64,000 nt of DNA, from NCBI GenBank assembly GCA_015207155.1, contig JADEXK010000005.1:79410-143409 (forward strand), written 5' to 3'. The notes below the pieces were generated by a model. It ran no database searches and was not told where the DNA came from. It worked only from the letters and a program-made list of their open reading frames with translations. This document shows, in pieces, positions 54,657 through 63,932 of the stretch; position 1 is the first letter of the stretch, and each line of letters starts with the position of its first letter. The translations under genes were made by a program, and so were the position numbers. This stretch comes from Nostocales cyanobacterium LEGE 11386 (lineage in GTDB: Bacteria > Cyanobacteriota > Cyanobacteriia > Cyanobacteriales > Nostocaceae).

Positions 54657-55615
54657 TTAAGTTCATCAAAGCAGTAGGTGACGGCTCCAGTTATGGGGTC
54701 GTTGTCTATTCTCACATAACCTGATTTGAACATCTCCTTCAGCACAGCTTCCACTTCCACAAAGCTGGCTCCTGTGGCTTTCACACCTTGAGTTACAGTG
54801 AGCTTACCACCCTTGGTTTCTGCAACTTCGATGAGTTGAATCATCAATTGATTACCAGTTGGGCGATGGACTTGGGTAGCCACCACTGTTTGATTAAGCG
54901 GCACACCCAAGGGAGATACACCTGCTTTTGCTCTCAAGTTGCGTTCGTAATCGTCAACCATACCTGGGATGAGAAATAGGTCAACTATTTGCCCCATACC
55001 AAATAAACCACCAGTCAACAGCCACACCACACCCGTGACAATTTTGCCATTATAAAAACGGTGCAATCCGCCTATGCCGAAAAACCCGACGGCACACAAT
55101 AAGTAGGAAGTAACTAAGGGATTATCATATCTTTGATCTATTTCTTGTCTCACCGTTTCAAATACTTTGGATACCTCAACTGCGCTGCGATTTGCAGAGT
55201 TTGCCGCATAACCATCGGGTAAAGAGGGAGTTGCCATTAGTTGCTGCACAAGCCGTCCATAAGCTTCAACATCAGCGCGTGTGCCTAAAAAGCGATTACC
55301 GTGAGCAACCTCCTGACGCAGCCTGTTAGCTTTGAGGATACTACGACGCGCCTCATCGCTCAGACCACCATAGTCTTGCATCAACTCAATCAACTCTTGC
55401 CAATGCACTTGTTGCCTGTCTTGCACTCTGTCACGTTCTTCCGGATCAAGAGAATGATTTGCCGCCAGCCAGTCCCGAAAATAGTCTTCCAAAGCGCCGT
55501 GAAAACTAACCAGTGCATAACCCAGTAATTCTGGGTCTTTTCCCGCTTTTTGTAATCGCTCCCAGCCTAGTTGCAGCTTATCCGAATGATTACTCATTGA
55601 TAGCCCTGTTGCCAT
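54653..55615 (-). CDS. TM2-domain membrane protein
   Basis: The 320-residue protein has an N-terminal helical cytoplasmic domain (about 10-135, a HEPN-like arrangement with [20 protein letters not shown]). A TM2 domain (about 180-235) follows, with the family's [20 protein letters not shown] and a DXF-like [13 protein letters not shown]. The C-terminal winged-helix-like domain is [20 protein letters not shown] (about 263-282). The domains are seen; the function is not known. An internal ATG giving MSNHSDKLQ is an alternative start. Confidence 0.82.
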   Translation of the reverse strand: MATGLSMSNHSDKLQLGWERLQKAGKDPELLGYALVSFHGALEDYFRDWLAANHSLDPEERDRVQDRQQVHWQELIELMQDYGGLSDEARRSILKANRLRQEVAHGNRFLGTRADVEAYGRLVQQLMATPSLPDGYAANSANRSAVEVSKVFETVRQEIDQRYDNPLVTSYLLCAVGFFGIGGLHRFYNGKIVTGVVWLLTGGLFGMGQIVDLFLIPGMVDDYERNLRAKAGVSPLGVPLNQTVVATQVHRPTGNQLMIQLIEVAETKGGKLTVTQGVKATGASFVEVEAVLKEMFKSGYVRIDNDPITGAVTYCFDELN

Positions 55616-55979
55616 TGTAGTTTTACTAAAAATGTTAACGAATGACTAGTTGCCAAAAAGACTAATAGATTTATTCTCTGGTATTTTTCAAGTAGGGCAT
55701 ACCTATGCTAATGTATTCAAGCATCAGTAAATTCCAGTATAGTAGACGATATTAGCTCGGGTAGATGCATAAATAATGACTCACAATATCCGATTATAGA
55801 TTCTGCTAACTTGAAGTATTGTTGCAACTCTTAACGTTTAACTTAACTGTTTCCCACCTTCATCTTGGTAGACTGAATTTTATACAAACAAATTATTGTG
55901 GTCTGCTGCGCCTTGTGAGAGCATTACCCTTGGCTTTCTGGTGTACTCAAGATAATAAAGATAAAAGAGCAATCGAGAC
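55616..55979. other. Upstream region of acsF
   Basis: These 364 bases between divergent genes carry no supported gene. The acsF promoter must be here; I cannot place its elements with confidence. Confidence 0.45.
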
Positions 55980-57056
55980 ATGGTAGATTCCCTCCAAAAA
56001 CCAGGCTTTGAAGAAATCCGTCCAGGAATTAAAGTCCCGGCAAAAGAAACCCTGTTAACACCCCGGTTTTACACCACCGATTTTGATGAAATGGCACGGA
56101 TGGACATCTCCGTCAATGAAGACGAGTTACTAGCCATCCTCGAAGAGTTCCGTGCCGACTACAACCGCCATCACTTCGTTCGAGATACCGAATTTGAGCA
56201 ATCCTGGGATCATATTGACGGGGAAACTCGCCGATTGTTTGTGGAATTTCTAGAACGTTCTTGCACAGCAGAATTTTCGGGATTTTTGCTGTACAAAGAA
56301 CTCGGTCGCCGTTTGAAGGGCAAAAGCCCTGTCTTGGCCGAGTGCTTCAACTTGATGTCACGAGATGAAGCTCGTCACGCTGGCTTTTTGAATAAAGCGA
56401 TGTCGGACTTCAATCTGTCGCTTGATTTAGGCTTTTTGACCAAGAGCCGTGCTTATACCTTCTTTAAGCCAAAATTTATCTTCTACGCTACTTATCTTTC
56501 CGAAAAGATTGGATATTGGCGCTATATCACCATTTATCGTCACCTAGAAGCACATCCAGAAGATAGAATTTATCCGATTTTCCGGTTCTTTGAAAACTGG
56601 TGTCAGGATGAAAACCGTCATGGGGATTTCTTTGATGCGATTATGAGATCCCAGCCGCAAATGTTAAATGATTGGAAGGCAAAGCTGTGGAGTCGCTTCT
56701 TCCTGTTATCAGTGTTTGCCACGATGTATCTCAATGACATCCAGCGTAAGGATTTCTATGCCTCCATTGGATTAGATGCGCGAGAGTACGACATCTATGT
56801 CATTAAAAAGACCAATGAAAACGCAGGTAGAGTCTTCCCATTAATGCTGGATGTAGAAAATCCAGAATTTTATCAGCGATTGGATGTGTGTATCCAGAAT
56901 AACGAAAAGTTGTCGGCGATCGCTAATTCCAATACTCCCAAATTCTTACAATTCTTCCAGAAGCTGCCAATTTACATCTCTCATGGCTGGCAGTTTCTGC
57001 GACTGTACTTGATGAAACCGATTGATACTGTTTCTGCTCATGGGGCAGTTCGTTAG
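55980..57056 (+). CDS. acsF: Aerobic Mg-protoporphyrin IX monomethyl ester cyclase AcsF
   Basis: The 358-residue diiron enzyme forms the fifth ring of chlorophyll using O2 in the thylakoid membrane, together with Ycf54. The two iron-binding ExxH motifs are visible in RDEARHAGF (about 127-135) and [10 protein letters not shown] (about 210-219), with supporting Glu in [20 protein letters not shown] (about 88-107). Length and ends are normal. The following hairpin (57086-57118) is a good terminator, so it is a single-gene unit. Some cyanobacteria have a second, low-oxygen isoform; which one this is cannot be decided. Confidence 0.95.
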   Translation: MVDSLQKPGFEEIRPGIKVPAKETLLTPRFYTTDFDEMARMDISVNEDELLAILEEFRADYNRHHFVRDTEFEQSWDHIDGETRRLFVEFLERSCTAEFSGFLLYKELGRRLKGKSPVLAECFNLMSRDEARHAGFLNKAMSDFNLSLDLGFLTKSRAYTFFKPKFIFYATYLSEKIGYWRYITIYRHLEAHPEDRIYPIFRFFENWCQDENRHGDFFDAIMRSQPQMLNDWKAKLWSRFFLLSVFATMYLNDIQRKDFYASIGLDAREYDIYVIKKTNENAGRVFPLMLDVENPEFYQRLDVCIQNNEKLSAIANSNTPKFLQFFQKLPIYISHGWQFLRLYLMKPIDTVSAHGAVR

Positions 57057-57389
57057 GTTACACAAGTTTTATTTCGCGAGCAATCAAAATCCCGGTATCT
57101 TGGAGATACCGGGATTTTGTCATCAAAAATGGAATAGCATGAAGTATTTCAGCTGTTCTACTTATAAACTTAAAAAATTGTTAATTTTTAATTTTGAATG
57201 ATGAATTTTACAAAGAACTTGGGATTTTTAACGGGAAAGTTTGTATTTTTAATACTTCATCAAATTTTCAGAGGATTCTATCTAATAGAATCCTCATTAT
57301 CGGTTTTCATCCAGCATGATATCTTAGTAAAGTTCTGATAAATTACTATCTAAATCTGACAGTCTTTACCTACTAGTAATCGTAGAACG
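57057..57389. other. Intergenic region after acsF
   Basis: Besides the terminator at 57086-57118, this 333-base region holds an AT-rich stretch with an imperfect inverted repeat around GAGGATTCTATCTAATAGAATCC (57271-57293). No gene. Confidence 0.5.
57086..57118 (+). terminator. Rho-independent terminator of acsF
   Basis: AAAATCCCGGTATC pairs perfectly with GATACCGGGATTTT around a TTGGA loop; the A and T flanks give the classic terminator form. It begins 30 bases after the acsF stop. Confidence 0.85.
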
Positions 57390-57929
57390 GTGCAAATTCA
57401 TTCTCACTCAGACTTTGACCCTAGCCGAGATGGTCATACGGAACAGGGTTTGCAAAGAGTCCTCAGCCGCCTTGTCAGAACAATGCATCGCAATGCATTA
57501 ATTCGGCAAACCACGAATGAACTTAGAGAAATACTTCAGGTTGATCGTGTGGTTTTGTATTACTTTTACTGGCAGTGGCAAGGACAGGTGACCTTTGAAG
57601 CATTAAGTTCTGATGAATTTTCCATATTAGGTTCCACAGGAGCAGATAATTGTTTTAATGACGAGTATGCTGCTCTATATTTAGCTGGACGAGTAAAAGC
57701 GATCGCTGATATTGAATTAGAACCAATTCACGCTTGTCATCAAGATTTTCTCCGTAGTATCCAGGTTCGCGCCAACTTAGTTGTACCAATTTTGATACCT
57801 AAAGGATTATGGGGATTGCTGGTAGCTCATCAATGTCAACAGCCACGTTCTTGGATGCAATCCGATCTGGAACTGATGCAAACAGCAGCACAAACTTTGG
57901 CAACAGATCCTTTAATTTTAGAGAGTTAA
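57390..57929 (+). CDS. Stand-alone cyanobacteriochrome-like GAF protein (DXCF type)
   Basis: The 179-residue protein is a single GAF domain (about 25-170) with no kinase or other output. It closely follows the cyanobacteriochrome pattern: DNCF at 86-89 is a DXCF motif with Cys88. HACHQDFL at 114-121 holds the canonical chromophore Cys116 followed by His117, and VRANLVVPI (126-134) and LWGLLVAHQC (140-149) are family landmarks. The 28-residue spacing of the two Cys equals that in DXCF photoreceptors such as TePixJ. This predicts covalent bilin binding with a second thioether, a blue-absorbing state and violet/blue-to-green photocycles. The start is GTG 57390. Without an output domain it must act through a partner. 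Confidence 0.85.
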   Translation: MQIHSHSDFDPSRDGHTEQGLQRVLSRLVRTMHRNALIRQTTNELREILQVDRVVLYYFYWQWQGQVTFEALSSDEFSILGSTGADNCFNDEYAALYLAGRVKAIADIELEPIHACHQDFLRSIQVRANLVVPILIPKGLWGLLVAHQCQQPRSWMQSDLELMQTAAQTLATDPLILES

Positions 57930-57955
57930 GTTCATGCAGGATTAGATAAATTTTT

Positions 57956-58021
57956 GTTCGTAGTGAGCGATTTATCGCTATCTAGTAAGGTTTTAAAGAG
58001 CTAGAGCCTCTGACTACGAAC
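57956..58021 (+). repeat. 66-bp dispersed palindromic element with GTTCGTAGT ends
   Basis: It starts GTTCGTAGTGAGCGATTTAT, includes the AGCGATTTATCGCT hairpin, and ends ACTACGAAC, a perfect inverted copy of the start. It has the same length as the copy at 38036, and both have TTTT on each side. Confidence 0.8.
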
Positions 58022-58140
58022 TTTTATTAAGTCTTTCTACCTTTAAATTGGTTTTATTACTGTCTACTTACTCAAACACTAGGGAGCAAATTTCCAAAAT
58101 TCAGCGTCCACAATAGTTGACACAGATTGAGTTTACCCTG

Positions 58141-59541
58141 ATGCACAAATTTGGTAGTAAGCTACCACTTCTGCTAACATTTTGCTTATTTACTAGCTTT
58201 TTGCCTGCCTCTGGCTCAGTTTTATGTCCAGCTGTTGCCTATGAAAAATTCGATAGCGTTAGCAAACATTATGGCAGAGATGGCAGCAGAGGTACTGATG
58301 GGCGTTCTGGTAGAGATGGGCGCGACGGTCAAAGTCAGATAATTTTTGTTGATACTTCATCAGTAAATCTTGACCTGTCGGGTCAAGATGGTGAGGATGG
58401 TGAAGACGGCAGACTTGGCTCTCAACCTTTCTGTAATAGGCAAGCTGACAATGTACATCATGATATCTACGCACCAAGTGGTGGTACAGGAGGAAATGGG
58501 GGTAGAGGAGGAGATGGCGGAAGTGGTGGTGCTCTCACTGTTCATTACACTGATTTAGCAGACTTACGGAAAATTTTTGTCCGTGCAACCCCAGGAGAAG
58601 GTGGACGAGGTGGTCGGGGTGGTAGCGGTGCAGTCGGTTGTAGATGTCATAGACGGAGTTGGGAGGTGGAAACCTGCCAAGGAACTCCTGGTCAATCTGA
58701 CTATAAATGTACTAAGAAGCGTTACAGGTGTTATGACGGTAGGTCTGGGAGTAATGGTATTACTGGCAGCAATGGTAGTAGAGGGCGTTTAGGAACTTTG
58801 AGTATTATTAACAGTAATGAACCCCTAGCCGCCGAGAACCCAACTCTCAAGTTACCAATTTCTGATCTCACAGGTAAGCAATTCAAATTATCAAAAAACA
58901 AGTGGCATCTCCGCCAAGGCGCAACTTCTCTACTTGCCCCTGGTTCTGTAATTGCTGATGAATATCGGGAATTTGCACAACGCTGGGAAGAAACCTTTCA
59001 ATTGATTTGGCAAGAGAAACAACCCATCACCAGCTTTGACAAGCAAGCTGTCAACGTGAGTTTAATTGATAGCCAGCAAGTAGAAATCACTTTTCCTGAA
59101 GATTTGTGGGTTGAAGGTAGCACGCAAAGTGAGGCTAATGTCACAACATATACTGTGAACCATGCAATTCCCCAAACAGATGTGACGCGGTTAGCAGTGG
59201 CAGAATTTGCTGGCGCTGGGGAAAATCTGAACTTGAAAATAGTGGATTTAGCAGCAAAATCTGACGTGATTCAGACTCAATTTCAGGTGAAATTCCGGGC
59301 GCAGGATAGATTTGGTGGCTTCTCCAATTATAGAACCGAATACGCAGGAGAAATTCCCGACGGACTTGTAACCCGCGACCATAACCGTTTTATTTTAGCT
59401 TTGGGTAAACTAAAAATTCCTGACGACGCTCTACGCCCTGGTGTTAATGTTGACATTGAAGTTGTAGCAACTCGCTCCTTAGGAGAACGTTCTGCAAAAC
59501 AAACGATTAACTGGCAGAATGCTATCCGTAGTACTAGATAA
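58141..59541 (+). CDS. Secreted collagen-like (Gly-X-Y) repeat protein
   Basis: The 466-residue protein has a Sec signal peptide (KLPLLLTFCLFTSFLPASGS, cleavage probably after AVA near residue 33). Gly-rich blocks dominate residues 45-210: GRDGSRGTDGRSGRDGRDG, GQDGEDGEDGRLG, GGTGGNGGRGGDGGSGG and DGRSGSNGITGSNGSRGRLG. A Cys-containing loop (GCRCHRRSWEVETC and YKCTKKRYRC) lies between them. The C-terminal 250 residues look like beta-sandwich domains (VNVSLIDSQQVEITFPEDLW). The upstream TTG at 58117 is possible, but ATG 58141 gives a proper signal. It may be a surface or matrix protein; whether it forms a triple helix is unknown. Confidence 0.85.
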   Translation: MHKFGSKLPLLLTFCLFTSFLPASGSVLCPAVAYEKFDSVSKHYGRDGSRGTDGRSGRDGRDGQSQIIFVDTSSVNLDLSGQDGEDGEDGRLGSQPFCNRQADNVHHDIYAPSGGTGGNGGRGGDGGSGGALTVHYTDLADLRKIFVRATPGEGGRGGRGGSGAVGCRCHRRSWEVETCQGTPGQSDYKCTKKRYRCYDGRSGSNGITGSNGSRGRLGTLSIINSNEPLAAENPTLKLPISDLTGKQFKLSKNKWHLRQGATSLLAPGSVIADEYREFAQRWEETFQLIWQEKQPITSFDKQAVNVSLIDSQQVEITFPEDLWVEGSTQSEANVTTYTVNHAIPQTDVTRLAVAEFAGAGENLNLKIVDLAAKSDVIQTQFQVKFRAQDRFGGFSNYRTEYAGEIPDGLVTRDHNRFILALGKLKIPDDALRPGVNVDIEVVATRSLGERSAKQTINWQNAIRSTR

Positions 59542-59555
59542 CCTTTACCAAAAGT

Positions 59556-60131
59556 TTAGGAGGGTTTTTTCCCATCTGAGACAATTTGCGCCAGCAGATT
59601 GCCAGCGAAATCTAGCAGCTGATCCAGCAAAAATCCTATGATACCAATGTATAATACTGCGTCAATCATGTAATTGGTGTTACCAGCTTTATAAGCATTC
59701 CAGGCAAGAAATCCCAGTCCTTTTGGGCCTATCAACATCTCTGTGGCAATAACTGTAAACCATGCTACCCAAATACCAACTTTCAAAGCATGAAATGTAT
59801 GAAAGATAGCTACGCGAAAGTTATTATTTTGTCTGCGAAAATGTTGCAGACCTATTGCCGTATTGATGATCATAGACCAGAGAGTCCCAAGAAAAACGAT
59901 GACTACGGTTGCAGGTTCACTGTTATCTCCAAATATTACGAGTGCAATGGGTAACAAGGCTATAGGAGGGATACTATGCGGTATCTGAAATATCCGCTTT
60001 AATACCTGATAAATTGCGGTGTTTATACCTATCAAATAACCTACGAAACTACCCAAAACGGCGGCTGGAATGTAACCTACAAATAACTTTTGCAGGCTAG
60101 CTAAAACATCTAAAAATATACTAGGTTCCAT
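59556..60131 (-). CDS. ABC transporter permease, NrtB/SsuC-like, possibly N-terminally truncated
   Basis: The 191-residue protein has about five hydrophobic segments and the permease EAA-like loop (LGTLWSMIINTAIGLQHFRR, about 82-101). It resembles the inner-membrane subunit of nitrate/sulfonate/taurine-type importers. Relatives are usually about 250-280 residues long, so the first helix is missing. A hydrophobic frame in the next register immediately upstream (60142-60222: LLFVYSLFFVIAAVITNRSK, stop) could be its lost N-terminus. No ATPase or substrate-binding protein gene is adjacent in the window. It may be a remnant or share partners encoded elsewhere. Confidence 0.72.
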   Translation of the reverse strand: MEPSIFLDVLASLQKLFVGYIPAAVLGSFVGYLIGINTAIYQVLKRIFQIPHSIPPIALLPIALVIFGDNSEPATVVIVFLGTLWSMIINTAIGLQHFRRQNNNFRVAIFHTFHALKVGIWVAWFTVIATEMLIGPKGLGFLAWNAYKAGNTNYMIDAVLYIGIIGFLLDQLLDFAGNLLAQIVSDGKKPS

Positions 60132-60493
60132 GCCTCAGTTCTTATTTGGAACGGTTGGTAATTACTGCGGCAATCACAAAAAATAGCGAATAGACAAACA
60201 GCAAGAAGGTATTTAAATTTGCTTAAATCAAATTTATCAGAGAATTAAAGTTCCATTAAGAAATTAAATAAAATCTCAATAATTCACCAAAAAGTGCTGA
60301 GTACCCAAAGTTTACTCAAAGCGATAAATCGCTCACTACGAACAAAAATTTATCTGACTTGAAAAAAACTTGGTATCTTTGTGCCTTGGTGGTAAAAAAA
60401 TCTTGAACCACTAAGACACCAAGACACTAAGAGTTTTTATATGTTCTGGTGTACACAGTTCATGACGGCTACTGACTGATAATTGAAAACTGA
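60132..60493. other. Intergenic region with fragmentary permease N-terminus and repeats
   Basis: It contains the possible detached first helix of the permease (60142-60222, minus), a truncated GTTCGTAGT element (60319-60343) and an imperfect inverted repeat based on CTTTGTGCCTTGGTGGT (60374-60430). No complete gene. Confidence 0.5.
60319..60343 (-). repeat. Truncated GTTCGTAGT palindromic element
   Basis: On the minus strand it reads GTTCGTAGTGAGCGATTTAT then CGCTT, the first 25 bases of the 66-bp elements at 38036 and 57956. Confidence 0.7.
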
Positions 60494-61069
60494 TCATTTC
60501 CCCAGATTACGCTTCATTTGTTCTAACTCATCTTGAGTTTCCCAACGACGAAACTTTTCTTCTAAATCATCCAATCCACTAGAATAACTGCTAGTTGGAT
60601 TCCACCAACCATTAGTTTCTAAGTGCTGCTGGGTTTGAGCTTGAGCGCGTACTGTTTGGGCTTCGGCTGCTTTCGCTTGCACCTCTTGTCGCCGCATCTG
60701 AATTTTCCGCAGTAGTTCTTTAGATTGCTCAATGCGTTCTTTTAATCCTTGCATGTGTCCCCATCGCTGGTTCCCTTCACGCAGTAGAGCTGCTTCTCTC
60801 TCTTGTGCGGCGGCTGCTAAATCTTGTTTACCAGCATTTTTTGCCTTTTGCACACGAATATGCCATCGCTGAATTTCTTGGGCGGTGGATAAAATTTCGT
60901 CCTGCGATCGCTTCTCCTGCAATTGTAAATCTGCAATTAACTTTAAAGTATCTTCTTCTTGCTGCCGCAGCTGTTCTAACAGCGCCTCTAACTCCAAATG
61001 TGGATTATTACGCAAGAATTCTTCTAAACGGTTTTCCAGAAATCGACTCAAATCATCAAATAAGCCCAC
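60494..61069 (-). CDS. TIGR04376-like coiled-coil protein (PspA-like)
   Basis: The 191-residue protein starts VGLFDDLSRFLENRLEEFL and is almost entirely helical, with heptad-rich coiled coils (about 25-155), resembling a cyanobacterial family I know as TIGR04376, distantly similar to PspA/Vipp1. A longer open frame reaches 61186, but the GTG at 61069 is preferred: it has GGAG about ten bases upstream and begins at the conserved sequence. The C-terminal LDDLEEKFRRWETQDELEQM is also typical. Function not established; a link to hercynine metabolism has been suggested for the family, but no such gene is near. Confidence 0.8.
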   Translation of the reverse strand: MGLFDDLSRFLENRLEEFLRNNPHLELEALLEQLRQQEEDTLKLIADLQLQEKRSQDEILSTAQEIQRWHIRVQKAKNAGKQDLAAAAQEREAALLREGNQRWGHMQGLKERIEQSKELLRKIQMRRQEVQAKAAEAQTVRAQAQTQQHLETNGWWNPTSSYSSGLDDLEEKFRRWETQDELEQMKRNLGK

Positions 61070-61351
61070 GAACAGTACTCCAGATGTTGGGTTTGTGATG
61101 ATTTTATTGTAGTAATTATTATCGTAGTGCCGAAAGAAAATTGTCACAGTGTTCCCTTGCAGGGTAGTGTAGATGGCAGGGGTCAAAAGGAAGAAGAATG
61201 AATTTAGATGGGGATTCCCACCCTTGCTTCCTTTGGTTGTGATTCGTCAGAGGATCATCCGTCTTCCGTCTGACTTCGTTAAAAGACCGCCCGCAAGGGA
61301 CGAAGTTTCAACCTACGCTGTAATACAATAAATGGGCAAAAGGAGGGTTCT

Positions 61352-62266
61352 ATGTCGAGTATTTCTCAACTACTTACCCCGCATATCCAAGATTTAGGAG
61401 GGTTTGCAGCTCGTCGCAGTTTACCCCATGATGAGCGCATGATGATCGGCCCGTTTATTTTCTTCGACCATTTGGGCCCTGCTATATTTCCTCCAGGTAA
61501 AGGGGTAGATGTGCGACCTCATCCTCATATTAATCTAGCTACGGTAACTTATTTGTTTGAGGGGGTGTTGTTACATCGGGATAGTTTAGGTAATGTGCAA
61601 GAGATTCATCCAGGTGCAGTTAATTGGATGAGTGCGGGACGGGGTATCGTTCATTCTGAAAGAAGTCCCCAAAGCGATCGCCTCAAACAAAGCACTCTCC
61701 ACGCTATTCAAACTTGGGTAGCTCTTCCCGAAGCACACGAAGACACTGAACCTTGGTTTCGCCATCATCCTACTGAAGATATCCCCACTTGGACAGAAAA
61801 CGGTGTAGCGATCGCGCTCATTGCAGGAGCAGCTTGGGGAAGGACTTCTCCAGTAAAAACCCTCTCTCCAACAATCTACCTCGATTTGTCTTTTGCTCCT
61901 GGAGCTAAATTAACTCTCCCGGCTGACTATAGCGAAAGGGCAATTTATAGCGTTACGCAGGGTCTTTTTGTTGATGGTGAGGAGCTAAAACAACATCAGT
62001 TAGCTATCTTATCTGCAAATAGTATGGTAGAAATATCTACTAATACTCAAGCTCGCTGTGTGGTTATCGGTGGCGAACCTGTGGGAGATCGTCATAAGTG
62101 GTGGAATTTTGTTTCTAGTCGCCCCGAAAGGATAGAACAAGCTAAACATGATTGGCAAGAAAATAGATTTGACCAAGTACCAGAAGAATCAGAATTTATC
62201 CCCTTACCACAGGATGCTTTTACAGCAAATGACAATGAGTCGGACGCAGTACAGCCTTTAAGCTAA
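61352..62266 (+). CDS. Pirin family protein
   Basis: The 304-residue bicupin protein has FFDHLGPAIFPPGKGVDVRP (about 33-52) and the metal-binding RPHPHINLATVTYLFEG (about 51-67), with His54, His56 and a following HSERS (about 98-102) supplying the third His and Glu ligands. A C-terminal cupin domain extends to about 235. Pirins bind Fe and some have quercetinase activity. A strong AGGAGG stands 6 bases upstream of ATG 61352. The C-terminal tail FIPLPQDAFTANDNES is polar. Confidence 0.92.
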   Translation: MSSISQLLTPHIQDLGGFAARRSLPHDERMMIGPFIFFDHLGPAIFPPGKGVDVRPHPHINLATVTYLFEGVLLHRDSLGNVQEIHPGAVNWMSAGRGIVHSERSPQSDRLKQSTLHAIQTWVALPEAHEDTEPWFRHHPTEDIPTWTENGVAIALIAGAAWGRTSPVKTLSPTIYLDLSFAPGAKLTLPADYSERAIYSVTQGLFVDGEELKQHQLAILSANSMVEISTNTQARCVVIGGEPVGDRHKWWNFVSSRPERIEQAKHDWQENRFDQVPEESEFIPLPQDAFTANDNESDAVQPLS

Positions 62267-62666
62267 ATCAACAATCAAGATTACTCTCGGTTAACTACAA
62301 GAAAAGGCGATCGCTCTGATCCAAAACTATGCAAAGATATTATCTTCACCTAAAATTAATCTGATTGTGCCATTGAAATGCTTTGTACTTGATAATAGTT
62401 TTAATAAATAATACCTATGATTTAAGTATTATTTGGTATGTCGTTTATCCATAGACGCAGATTTACTGATCGTCAGATATCGCTGCACACAAACTTAAAT
62501 TGAGTCACTACCATTTATAAAAAAAACTGAATTGGGCACTACTCGCTGACTAGCTACGTCACTTATCTTACTGTGCTAAGGCTGCTTCGGTTTCTCGAAT
62601 GCAAATATTTGCTGTGCATGGAATAAACAACTAACTACCAATTAACAAACCCTTTAGTAAGCATAG
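62267..62666. other. Intergenic region without recognised features
   Basis: Four hundred AT-rich bases with a HIP1-like site near 62308 and no supported gene, RNA or clear terminator. Confidence 0.45.
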
Positions 62667-63932
62667 ATGTTCCTAGATGATATGGCTAGTAAATTTCATC
62701 ACACAAGGATATGGCAGACGTGGAGAGCTAACACATCATTTAAGGCTATGAAATTACCTTTTATTGTGCGATCGCTTAAGAGTTTTTTCCCAATTCTAGG
62801 CTTAATATCATTTGTCACAGTACTACTACTGAATAGTCTAAATCCGGCGATCGCCCAATTACCGCGTCAAGAGATTCGTGGGGTTTGGATCACCAACAAT
62901 GATTTTGACACCCTCAAGGAGCGCGCCAAGGTGCAAGAAGCTATGACTCAATTGCGGCGGCTCAACTTCAACACCATCTATCCTGTAGTGTGGAATTCTG
63001 GCTATGTGATGTATCCTAGTGCGATGGCCCAACGTGCAGGTATCCAACCCTTTGTCTTTCGAGGCTCAGATGGACATGATATCCTCGCAGACTTAATTAA
63101 CCAAGCGCATCGCCGAGGACTACTAGCGATTCCCTGGTTTGAGTTTGGTTTCATGGCTCCTCCAACATCAGAATTGGCCTTGAATTATCCAGAATGGCTG
63201 ACACAAAAACAGGATGGTAGCCAAACCTCGATTAGTGCTGCTGGTGAGGTTGTATGGCTCAATCCCTTCCATCCGCAAGTACAGCAATTTATCACCAATC
63301 TTGTTGTAGAAACTGTGACTCAATATGACGTCGATGGCATTCAGTTTGATGATCATATGAGTTTGCCTCATGAATTTGGTTACGATCCATATACTGTCGC
63401 CTTGTATACTCAAGAAACCAAGAATCGTCCCCCCAGCAATCCTCAAGATGAAGCATGGATGCGCTGGCGAGCAAATAAAATCACCGCATTTATGGTGCAA
63501 CTCAATCAAGCTGTAAAAGCCAGAAAACCCCACGCGATTTTCTCTGTTTCTCCTAATTACTACGACTTTGCTTACAAGTTCCAACTCCAAGACTGGCTAG
63601 CTTGGATGCGGCAAAATATTGTAGATGAGCTAATTGTGCAGATATATCGTCCAGATCTGCAAAGCTTCGTGAATAATATTTCCCGCGCAGAAATTCAAGA
63701 AGCCCAACAATTAATTCCCACAGGCATCGGTGTTATGACAGGTCTACGAAATAGACCTGTGCCCATGGCACAAATTCAGTCTCAGGTAAGAGCTGCCCAA
63801 TCACGCGGTTTAGGTGTAACCTTCTTCTACTACGAAACGCTTTGGAACTCTGCTCCAGAACCTCCAAGTCAGAGGCTGGCTGGATTTCAAAGCCTCTTCC
63901 CTGCTCCTGCATTCCGCTCGGCGATGGAATAA
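62667..63932 (+). CDS. Secreted GHL10-type glycoside hydrolase-like protein
   Basis: The 421-residue protein has an N-terminal hydrophobic signal (IVRSLKSFFPILGLISFVTV, about 33-52, cleavage after NPAIA). The GHL10 (family 10-like) domain follows: EIRGVWITNNDFDTLKERAK (about 69-88), NFNTIYPVVWNSGYVMYPSA (about 99-118), a strand with GLLAIPWFEFGFMAP (about 151-165) and DGIQFDDHMSLPHEFGYD (about 220-237), where Asp residues are likely catalytic. It probably acts on polysaccharide or peptidoglycan in the periplasm or outside the cell. ATG 62748 is an alternative start that would put the signal peptide at the N-terminus. Confidence 0.85.
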   Translation: MFLDDMASKFHHTRIWQTWRANTSFKAMKLPFIVRSLKSFFPILGLISFVTVLLLNSLNPAIAQLPRQEIRGVWITNNDFDTLKERAKVQEAMTQLRRLNFNTIYPVVWNSGYVMYPSAMAQRAGIQPFVFRGSDGHDILADLINQAHRRGLLAIPWFEFGFMAPPTSELALNYPEWLTQKQDGSQTSISAAGEVVWLNPFHPQVQQFITNLVVETVTQYDVDGIQFDDHMSLPHEFGYDPYTVALYTQETKNRPPSNPQDEAWMRWRANKITAFMVQLNQAVKARKPHAIFSVSPNYYDFAYKFQLQDWLAWMRQNIVDELIVQIYRPDLQSFVNNISRAEIQEAQQLIPTGIGVMTGLRNRPVPMAQIQSQVRAAQSRGLGVTFFYYETLWNSAPEPPSQRLAGFQSLFPAPAFRSAME

